A DNA stretch of 64,000 bases from Saccharina japonica. Taxonomy: Eukaryota; Sar; Phaeophyceae; Laminariales; Laminariaceae. Position numbers and translations under genes: made by a program. The notes under the pieces were generated by a model. It was not told the origin of the DNA, searched no databases, and saw only the letters and a program-made list of their open reading frames with translations. The DNA is taken from positions 276,792-340,791 of the forward strand of contig MEHQ01001873.1 of the NCBI GenBank assembly GCA_008828725.1, given 5' to 3'. This document shows, piece after piece, positions 44,601 through 56,600 of the stretch; the first letter of the stretch is position 1; every line of letters starts with the position of its first letter.

Positions 44601-47600
44601 CGTCAAGAATAACGTACGAGGTACAGCAGTAGTATTTTACGTCATGCGATACCCATACGCAGGGGTGTGGGCTGGTTGGGCTTTTGACGGGTACAGTATC
44701 GGGCCGCCAACAAGAAAAAAAAGAGTTGAGGCTTAAAAATCTTGTTGAAACCCCAATCTTGGGCACCCTAGACATCAGGCTACGCAGTATTAATATATAC
44801 TGGTACGATCGTAGGAATGAGTTATCACCCGGTATGTTATTTTATCACCCGGGTGTGATAGGACAAGAATGGACAGGATCGTCCCAGCCCAACCTCCCTC
44901 ACCGAGATCGTCGACGAATTCGTGGTCGTCGCAGATCATGTAGTTCGCCGCGCTTGCCAGGACCGTCACCACCGCAGGCATGTTCCAAGTCCTGGAACAA
45001 CAACAACAGCAGGAGCAGCAACAGCAGAAAAAACAGCAATAGTAGCAGCAGCAACAGCAGCAGCAGAAACAGCAAGGGGGGTAGGTTCCATGAAACGGGT
45101 GGAAATGTGTAAACAACAATAGCAACCGGTACACCAGCAACAGAAACAACGGCAACAACGACAGTAATGGCAACAGTGGGGGTACAACAGCAGCAGCAAG
45201 AGCCACAGCCACTGCAACATTACCAGGTAATCAACAACAGCGACAACAACAGCCACAGCAACACACCAGGTGATCAACAATAACGATAACAACAGCAACA
45301 ACGACTGCGATAATACCAATATCACGACCATCAATAGCAACAACAGCAATGATAATCACGACATCAGTGGGGATACAACAGCAACAGCAACAGCTACACC
45401 AATACCAACACCAACAAAACCAACAACAAACACCAATACCACTCCAACATCAACAAACACCACCAACAACAACAAACACCAACACCACCACCACCAACAA
45501 CAACAACTCCAACAACATCAACAAAAACACCACCACCACCACCACCACCAACAACAACAACAGCACTGCAGCCAATAGTGGGGGTAAATGGGGGTACAGT
45601 AGGTACACCGACGGGCAAAGAAAAAAAAAAGGGTACCTGGTATGATAAATATAAATACCTGGTCAAGCGAGTCAAGTCTAAACGGCGTGGGATACCCCCT
45701 CTTATCATACCACCAGTCGGGGATACCTTGTTTTTGGAACCATCAGGGGTTCTTCTGACCACTGAAGCACCTCGTATAACACTATTTTCAAATTACAGTA
45801 CGATAATATTTGTCGTCCTACTTGCGCAGGTCATGAGGCCGGCCTCGCCATACTACAGTATGTACACCATAACATTTACATAAACCGCAAGATTTAGTAC
45901 CATACCATACCGCACCAAATCTTACACAGCTAGGACAGATCATCGATTCCTACTTCATTATCTAGATATTTCAGGGCAGATGATCTATATGATCTGTATG
46001 ATCTACAGCTCATATTTTAGGGTGGGAGGAGCCGTATAATCTACACGAGCTAGCACACGTTTCCTGGGTTGGATCTGTACGACATACAGTAAATGACACC
46101 TTGATAAGAAACAGGCTAATAAGAAAACAAGGCTCATATTTAGAGTAAAACAATAAATTCAGGAGGCATTATCTTGAAATTAGTGTAGAAAGCACCCTCT
46201 CTCAAGTAAGAAATCCAGCCTGGACCAGCTTTTCCTCTTTCTTACTAGTAGGTGTCCTGTACTGTATACATACAGGCGGTACAACGAAGGAGTGAACGAT
46301 AAAGCGGAAACAATCTCCCATGTTTCGATTGATCCTACACAAAGTAGTAGGATTGAGCGAGGACATCGCACAGGCGTCTACCGCGCGTTGAAAGCCCACG
46401 CACATAATGTTCAAACCAGCCCGACCCTGCACAACACATGAAAAATACTGGCAATTACGGGGGACCATAGAAAATAGGACCTTCGGTACACACCAAAGCC
46501 TATATATTTACCTATATTTACTAACACTATTTGGTCCTATTTACTATGGCCCCCCGTAATAGATCTACGAGTAGACGAGCCACTGTAGATGATGACCCGC
46601 CCGAGGTGCGACACCATACTGTACCATAAAACTTCACACCACATCCTCCACTCACGTGCGGTAGGTTTTTCTGTAACACTCCAGAAGCGCCGGCCGGAGG
46701 TTGTCCCACCCGCTCCGGTCCACTCCTTCCATCTTCGTCAGGCAAGCCTGCCACGAGGACTCGAAGCGCGCGCTACCACCGTGCCTGGAAAAAAACGCCA
46801 AGAGAGGGAGATACACAGAGAAAGGAAAAAAAAACACGGGTCCACAGGCATATCATGAGCACAGACAGCAAGTCACGAAACACAGTTACCAGGGTATTAT
46901 TTTATCTTTCGATTTAAACAGGCGAGGGGACAAAATAGGAACAAAGCTGGAGACGAGACAAAATAGGAGACGAGAGAGATAAACGGAGAATTACTGCACG
47001 GCGAGACCATGAAAAAAAAACAAGCAGCAAGAGATAAAACATGAAAAAAAGAGGAGAAACGAAACCAACAACCAGAAACAATACAAAGGCAAGAAAAAAC
47101 ACAAAAAACAGCAAACAAAAGTAAAACAAAGAAGAACAGCCCAACACAAACAACGCAACCGACACACCACAAAACGGAACAGAACAGACAAAACAAAACA
47201 ATGACACAACACAAAAACAAAACACTCAATCGCCCCGTACGCAGTCTGACGTATTTGCACTCATCTCATCAACACAAAACAGCACAAAAACAAGATCAAC
47301 AACAAAAGACAAAAGACAACAAAAGAAACGGCCACCTTATCTCATTTAAAACTGAACAGCACTAAAACAAGACCAACAACGAAAGACAAAAGCCTACAAA
47401 AGAAACGGCCAAAAAGAAGAAAAACAGAGGAAAACGGAACAAAACTAAAAAACTAAAAACAACTCAAAAGCAACCCAAACCTACGTATCTAAACCAAAAC
47501 ATTCAGAACAACAACCAACTCATTCCATCCCAATTTTACTCCAACACCACAAATAACACATAAAACAAAAAATCTACGCAGCTCGCAAAGTTGAGTATCT

Positions 47601-50600
47601 ACTATTCAATCGGTTGAACTCACAGCTGACGTATTTATAATAATTTTATTTAATTCTACTCCAGAGCACGCTCGTAAATCTCACTTGGCACCGAAATCTT
47701 CGTCCGCATAAATCTGATCCCCGAGGTGAAGCACGCAGTCCACATCTCCAGCCGAGCGCGCCAGGCGGTCCCACAGACCGAGCTCCTCCGTGTGCGTGTG
47801 GCAGTTACAACTCACCCTGCGTCGAATCACACACGAATCACATTGCACCGCATCGTATTACGCCGCAAGATGATGGGCGTCAAAAATATGCCAGGAGCCA
47901 GGAGACGGTAAAGTCGGCAAATACCACGGCCCTTCACAGGTCATGACCTGACCCGTGGGTTCGGTCCGGAATGTTTCAATATCTGACGGGTCGGACCGGA
48001 CCGGGTCGGGTCGGGTCTGGAGGTTTTCAAGCATACACGGACCGGGTTGGGTCGCCAACGTTTTCAAACTCTCACGGATCGGGTCGGGTCGGGCCATCTT
48101 TACTCGACCCGGGCCGACCCGCGAGGTTTAGACCCGACCCATGAACATAAGAAATCAAAATTACCTTGACGGACGCCAAACTGCTATTAATACTAATTTG
48201 GTCGTCTATATAAGGTACGTTTTATCATTTTACCGTCACCCAAAGGTCGTATACATTTACGCAGGAACAAGCTGGTAGGCTTTAGCGTGGAACCCTCTGC
48301 CTTACCTACAGCACGTCTTCCCCTTGTCTAGGCGTCTCCTGACATGTTTTTTTTATGCGCACTGGTTGCCGATTGCATCGCATCGTATGTATTACGCCGC
48401 ATCCTCCCGCATTCCACCGCATCACACATCGCATCACGCCGCATCATGGTGTAATACGTTTTACGTGTTGCATCCATCGCATCGCATCACACCACACCAC
48501 ATTTGCATCACATAACAACATCGCATCACGCCACATCATGTTTTAATACGCGTTTTACGTGTTGCGTGTTGCATCCATCGCATCGCACCACATGAAACCA
48601 TAACAACATCGCATCACGCCGATTTTTTTCCGGGGGGGGGGAGGTGCTTATTCGTTAATTACCCGGGTGATAAGGTGCACGCATACTACGTACTTTACTG
48701 GGCGGGTAACTTACGATGCGATTTTCCAGAGTGTCTTGGCAGAGGTGGTGGTGAACCGGGCCTCGCGCTCCTGCCCGAACTCCCCAACGTTGACGGAAAC
48801 GCGAATACGCTTCCCCGGGCGGAAATTCTTCAGCTGGAAAGCGGTGGGCTTCTTGCCAGTGACTCTCTGGATGGTTCGAAAACAGGGGGGGGGGGGGCGT
48901 ACTCATTTGTTGCTTGCCTTAGTCATTTGACCAGCAGGAAGGGGGGTGTTTTATGCTACTGGTAAAAGGTTATAACCCGATTATCCTCATACCCAGTCTA
49001 TATACATGTTTTTCTGAAGCAGACAGGGGGGTGTTTTACCCAATTACCCTCGTACCCAGTCTTAAGCCTTATAACACTTTCCCGCCCCTGGGCATGCATA
49101 AAAACACCGTACGAGTATGAAGATGTACAGGTATAAAATACCTATATATGTGAGAGGTACCAGGTACTACAGCAACTACAGCAGTAGTCAACAGCTTAAA
49201 AACATGGGGAAAGAGGTTGATACAAAAATGATGTAAAAACTAGCAAGGCTGGAAAACAGGGGGGGGTGGGGGGGGTACTCTGGGGGTACCTGGGTACATA
49301 CCCGACTCTGACTCTGGGGGTACCCGGGTACATAAACGACTCTAACCCCGTAACCCTGGGGGTTATGGGGGTACCCGCACACATACCCGATTCTGGCGGT
49401 ACCCGGGTATACACGTACATACAGTAGTTCCCGACTCTGGGGGTACCAGGGTACGTACGTACATGAAGCAGTACCTGACTCTGGGGGTACCTGGGTACAT
49501 ACCCGGCTCTAGGGGTACGTGAGTATATACCTTACGAGAGTATACGTAAGCCTTCCTATTAATAAGCACGTCCTTGAATTGTTCGTACCTGTTTTACGCT
49601 GCAAACTTTTGTCCCATCCATAAAAGCATCCATCCTCACGACCATGTCTTTTTCCACTTCCACCAGGACTCTGCAAGAAAGCGAGCGAGCGAAAATGAGA
49701 CGAAAAAACGAAAACAGGAACCAGGACGAAAACGAGGACGAAAACAAAAAAAAGGACGACGAGAACAACAAAAATGAGAACGAAACCATGAACGAAAAAA
49801 AAAAAGACGAGAACGAGCGAAAAAGAAAAACCAGAAGGGGACGAGAATACGAGCAACGAAAATGAGAACGAAACCAAGAACGAAAACGAAAATGTAAACG
49901 AGCGAAAAAGAGAACCAGAACCAGAAAGGGGACAGAATACGAACAACAAAAATGAGAACGAAAACGAGCGAAAAAGAAAACCAGAACCAGAAGGAGAACG
50001 AAAACAAAAACAAAGACGAGAACAAAAAAAAACACACACACACAATAACATCACGAAAAGACATACGAGAACGAAACCAAGAACGGAATAAAAACGAACA
50101 AGAAAAACCGAACACGGAGGCAGAAGCGGAGCGAAGAAATAGGCACGGCGAGGTCAAGCACAAAAAATATTACAATAAACGAAAATTTTCCTCCCTCTCT
50201 CTAACCAACAAAACAAATGTCACGAAAACACGTGTGACGTTTCCGCGAATCGTGCTCTTTAGTCGGAAATCGTGTTACATACGAGTGGTCACGAATCGTG
50301 ACAATATACAAGAATTCCGATGAAAAACAAAATAAAAATTGATGCCACGGACGGCTCTTGACAAATAAAACGTGACAGAAAAAAAAAAACAAGCGAAAAA
50401 ACACACACATCAACGCCCTTTCTTTCACAAATTACACGAGCCGTGATATTTGTCGAAAAACGGCTGTGAGCGTTCGTCCAAGGGACCCTAACTCGGGACG
50501 TTTCCAATTACTTAACGGTAATATTGATATTATACAGAAGTATATAGGTAGGTGATATATACATACCCGAACTCGGTACGGGATATATATCCCATGTTCA

Positions 50601-53600
50601 TTAAAAGGTATTGTGGTCTTAACCCCTTAAGAACTGGTCCCACTAATTTGAGGAAAAACTACTTGGAATTAGCGTGGGACATTTTTTTTCAGTTCTGAAT
50701 GGGTTAAGTAATCTATCCTATGTTTAAAAAAAAAAAAACAACAGCTGTGAGCTCGAGGATTAGGTCGAAGCTCATCTTTGCTAGCTGAGTGTAATACTTC
50801 GATCGCGCGTACTTACGGATTTTATGTGTCCTCATGTAGGATGTACGTCCCGTATGAGGGGGACACAATCTGAGGCTGTAGAATTCAGGAAGTGTGTGTC
50901 TATTTTATATATGTTCATTCAAAGGCATCGTGGTCTTAACCCATTCAGAACTGACAAAAAAATGTCCCACACTAATTCCAAGTAGTTTGTCCCCAAATTC
51001 GTGCGACCAGTTCTTAAGGGGTTAAGTAACCTATCCTATATTCATTAAAAAACATCGCTGCTGTTGTTATCACGTGATAACATAGCGCAACACCACAAGT
51101 ATGCTATCAATCGCGGGGTCACGAAAAGGCACTGCTGTCTGTCGTGTGTCGTGTGTTGGTCTCACGTTAGCTCGTTGCCGCAAGTAATTGTATACCAGGC
51201 ATATATCCCATGTCCACTGAAAGCCACTCATGTGTTTTGTGTTGTGTCGTGTGTCTTTTTCTCACGTTAGCGAGATGTATTTTGTGTTTTGTCGTGTGGC
51301 TGTTTCTCACGTTAGCCCACCGCCACAAGTAATCTGTTGAGGCGCCTCCACCGTCTCTTGATTTGACCCACAAATTGTACCAGATAAAGTACCAAATATA
51401 TTATTATTTCTCGCTGGTTTTACGTGTTTTTGGGACAATTCAACCAAATCAACAAGGTGTAGACCCACAACCCAACTTCAACCCTACCCCAACCCCAGTG
51501 CAGGCTAAGGCTCGACCCGAGCGCGGCTTCGCCGCGTGCTTTGGGACAACCTGAAAAAATGTGCGGACCACCACAAAAAATCGTCGTATATTTGGTACTT
51601 TATCTGGTATGATTTATGGGTCAAGAACACGGAAAACGCTTTACTGCAGCTGTTATGTTATCCCACGCTACGTAGCTCGTCGTCACAAGTAAATAATGTC
51701 ATGATCACTAAAAGGCGCAACTGTTGTGTGTTGAGTGCTGAGTCCTGCGTGTGTGTTTAGGCTGTGTGTTTTGTGAACCGTGTGAAATGGTGTTGCGTGC
51801 GTTCTGGCGTTGTGCGCTGTGTGTTTTTGTGTGGTCACGTTATCTAAAAAACTTGAAAAAAACAACAGCTGCGTGATCGAAGATTTCGTCGAAACTCATA
51901 TTTGCTCCGTAGCTGAGTGTGATACTTCGATCGCGCGTACTTACGGGTTTTATATGTCCTGTTATATAGCTCATCGCCACAAGCAATCTATCTCGAGGTC
52001 ACCAAGAGGAACAAATGGTCTACAGCAGCATCAGTAGCACAGGGCCGTAGGAGAAACCAAACCTCACGCAATATTTATCGCAGAGACCTGGGCTGGCTAT
52101 AAGTCGCCTTGCTACTGGTAGGTACTACGTACGGCTATTACCGAGAACATAATAAATAGGACCCAATATTGTTAGGAAAAATAGGGACATGTACGTATAG
52201 TTTTTTTTTTGTGTGACGCAGGTCCTATTTACTACGCCCCCCGTCATAACAGCGTGGGGTAATTTTCGGCGTCTGACTTGAGTGATGTTGACTGGCACGT
52301 CTGTAGCTCCTTGGCGTTCGTCTGTTACAAGTAATACTACTATATATATACATACACCAGAACTGACTCAAATCCCAAGTGTTGTGTACCAAAAAACGGG
52401 AACGCCATCCTCAACCCCTTAAGAACCGGCCCCACACATATTTGGGGACAAACCACTTGGAATAAGTGTGGGATATTTTTTTTCAGTTTTGAATGGGTTA
52501 AGGCCTAAACAGGACGCAAGCTAAGATAAAGGTGAGGGTGGTCACTTGAGGACCTCTATACTATCGGTACGTCAAAAAACTGATTCAGGAGGCAAATAAA
52601 AGTGCCACCCCCGATGAGGAATCTCAGCATGGCCAAAATTATACGTCGTAGAACCCAACATGGTGCAACACCAGAATGATCATTTTCCCGACTTTTTGTT
52701 TTTCGGGTTAATGAGCCTCTTGACTCAGAAAAAGTTTCAGCCCAAAAAAGTTCTATATATACCTCTATCGCAGCACGCGTCAGGGATTCCCGTGAGTCAG
52801 AAAACGTTTCAGCCAAAAGGTGGTATAGTCCGCCCCGGTGGTCTAACAGGTGGCCACGAAGCCAGTTTGGTCGAGGGTTCGAGTCTCCGTATGGAGATTT
52901 TTTTTAATTTTTTTTTTTCAAATCCTCCGGCGGATGGGTAAAAATAAAGCTTACGCCCTCCACGCTTCCACGTCTCACCGCGTGTATAGATTTATATTAT
53001 CAAATGACACCAACTACTGTCGAGAGCGCCAATTAATAGTAGCGTGGGTAAGCACAATTCGACGAGAGTTGACGAGGGAAGAAATTGCTGAAATCTTCTC
53101 GCGATAAAAATGCAAGGCAAGAACCGTAGTGGGGGAGGGAGCCCACTTTGTGACCCCGGATCTGAGTTACGACCAGGAAGGAGAGAGAAGGGAAGGACGA
53201 AGATAATACATGGGATGGAAAAAAAAAATATACATATATATATATATCGTAGCACGCATTACGTGTTATTATCAAGTCAGATAGTTGGCCTGCTTTGCAC
53301 TGGCACTGGCACAATATGTACTGGCAGTAGTAATCTACAGGCAGTATTAATCTACTGATTGACCTGTAGGCAGTATATTCGCCAGTATGTATAGCACGTA
53401 CGGCCAAGAAACACGCCATATTGTTGTACGGAAACCCACCAATTGCGTTTCGGGAGGAGAGAGGAGAGACAGTATACTGACGCAATCCAGGATACTGATT
53501 GATTTTGAGGACAGTATAATCGCTACTGACTGAGTCGGCCAGTGCCCAGCCCTATTGTTATCGGCTATATACGATACTATGATGCCTGTCACCCTGAAAA

Positions 53601-56600
53601 ACAGGCGCCCTAAAAAAAAAAGGGTCCCTTTTGTCATGCCATTTACGCATGTACGTAGCCCAAAGCCATCAGGCAAATACTGCCGACAAGTCCACCAAAC
53701 TATCAGCGCTACATATAAACATGGCAGAAATGTCTCTCTGTACTCGGTTTCCTCCACATTCTTCAACACTAAACGTGATGTATAACCCCGATTATAGTAC
53801 AGGACGCCTACCGTAGTACGGAACAGGCTAATAAGAAAGCCAGGCTGAGATTTAGAGGAAAAAAAAAGGAAATTCAGGAGTCTTTATCTTGAAACTAGAA
53901 TAGAAAGCACACTGTCTTCAATAAGAAATCCAGCCTGGACCAGATTTCCTGTTTCTTATTTCGTGTCCTGTACTGTATACCAGGAACCACGTTGTGCTTG
54001 TGATTCTCCATCCAACTTTACCCACGACTCCATTTCGGTACGAGTACAATTGGAATCGGTCTGCCATGATCGTACGTACGCACGCACTGCTCTCATCGTT
54101 TCTTCTGGGTCTCCCCTAAGCGAGTGAGCTTTACGTATAGGTTCTCTTTTTGGAACATGACATATAATTCCTCATTTTTTTTCTGTTTTTCAAGGGATGA
54201 AGGTGTGATAAATCGAACCAGCGACCCCCCACTCTTCATAATCTCAAGTCCTGCCATCGACGCCATTGTAGGGAAGGTAGAATAAACATGTCGAACAAAT
54301 TGTATATACCAATTCTATATACCACGAATATAACCTTCTGGGTACTCGATTTCCACCAAACCGACGACGGGCCCTATGTGCAGGAGCAACCTGCAAAAGG
54401 TTTTGTGCTGGATGCCGGTTTTAATGGGTGAGGCTGGCCTTTTGGGCCGCATGTGTTTTTTTTTTTAAAGACACCATCAAAACACACACGTGGCTGCCCC
54501 TGCCGACCTCGTGCCCCCGAAAGGGTTGGTGTTAGGGTTAGGGTTATGTCTGGGGTTGGCTCTCGGTCTGGGTCGATGGGCAAGGTAGAAATTGACCACA
54601 CACAGCCTGCACAAAACTTTTTGCAGGTTGCTCCTGCACGTAGGGCGCGCCGACTATTTGGCTTTCATTGTCCACGGAAGGCGTATTTGCTACTGGTTGC
54701 GCATTTCCCTGCTTGAGACTCGCTGAGAGAGGTAGAGTCGAGAGGTCTACTGCAATATCGACGGTGTCGGTGCCGATGGCAGTCCGTTGGCGTTTCATTT
54801 TTCACATGTTTTGATGGTAACATGTAACATGTTAACCTATGAATATGGGGAATGACCCAGTACCCAGTAGCCGTAAATCTGCCCGCGCAGGCGAACTTCT
54901 CAGACGTGCCCGCATAAATTAATGCTGTTTCTACTGAGGTAGGGTTTTGTCACGAAACTCTAAGGTATTCGTTCCGGACGGTGAACATATTCTTGGCTTC
55001 GACTAACGGCGGCCACCACCCCGACCCGGACCTCTAACCCTCTAACCCTGACCCTAACGAGAGGCATGCCTGGTTGGTGTGCCACCTGGTCGTTGTGCTT
55101 GGAAAGGCTCTAATTCCAATGCGGGCACACCTAAGGAAGTTCACCCGCGCGGGCAGATTTACGCGAGCTCGGGATGACCCTCCAAAAAATCTTTTTTTGG
55201 AGGGCCATCCCCCATTAGATGTAAACTGTGTGTGTTCTTCACATTAGACCCTTATTTCGTTATTTCTACCCGTGGACATCCAGCACACCCAGTGACTTGT
55301 TGTGTGTGTGTTTTTCACATTGAACCGTGCTTTCTACTCGTGCCTGTGCCGATTCTTAATCCTATTACGTCGTAATAGAGCGAGATACAACCTTTGTGGT
55401 CACAATATGACAGGAAAAACAAAATGTACTCGTACTGTACAGAAATACCCGTATACTGGTTGTCGGTACCAGGTACGGCGGTAAGAGGTAATGCAGTAAG
55501 GAGGGTAGACAATGCAATACCATTGCGACCGTACTGGATACGACAGGCACCACAAGTACATACACACACACTCGTCGTACGGATATTATTATGTGTGTGT
55601 GTGTTCTTCACATCAAACCGTCCTTTCTGCCCGTCGACGACACAACACACAGGGCGGTTTAATGTGAAGAACACACACACGCCAGCAATGGAGATGCGTT
55701 AAAAGAAATAAAAAAGAACAAAAGAAAAGAAAAAAAATGAAGCAAGATACTCGTAGTTTAATGTGAAGAACACACACACACGCCAGCAATGGAGATGCGT
55801 TAAAAGAAAGAAAAAACAAAAACAAAAAGAAGAAAGAAAAATGAAGCAAAATAGCGCCAGCCCACTGCCATTACGTACGTAATCGACCTGAGTCAGGAGA
55901 TACAAACAGCACGCCACAGCAGTTAAGAATCTCCTATTTTGGACAAGCCTGGCGGCCTATTCTGAATCAACGTTGAGCAAAAAAGGGCGTTGCTCGCCGA
56001 ACACAAATGCTAACTAGTAGCTGAAAAGTAGAGCAAAATCGTACGCGTTCGTAGAAGGAACAACAACAAAATCAGCCAGAAATTCTTCACTCCCAAATTC
56101 TCAACATGTCGCGCGCGTACTACTGCTGTGGGTGGCTGGCGAAAAAAAACGGCCGGGGGGAGTCAAAAGGCCAACTCGCACCCTTACGAGTACTAAAAGT
56201 GGAAACATATTATAATTTTCACAGAAATAGCTGGGGGTGGTCTTAACCCATTCAGAACCGAAAAAAAAGTCCGACTCAAATTCCACGTAGTTTGTCCCCA
56301 AATTCGTGGGACCAGTTCTTAATCCATACGGTATATAGGACTGGAGTCCCGTTTTGGGGACAAATGACTTAGAATTAGAGTGGCTTGTCCCCAAAACGGG
56401 ACTGCAGTCCTAAAAGGGTTAACGGGTTAAGGGATGTATTAACAGAAATCCCCTTGGGTGTCCGATTACAAACGCGAGTCCTTGTGCAGTACGAGAACAC
56501 CGTTCGTTTTAGTTTGCAGTACGTAATCCTACACTTGATATTAAACGCGCTTCATAGTTTGTTTTGTCGCTTGGTCCCAAAAGCCACTGCTGCCTGTGTA

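Noticed and set aside
52824..52903. Functional tRNA gene
   Set aside because: A and B boxes and a T run are present, but no paired acceptor stem or clear anticodon arm could be formed.
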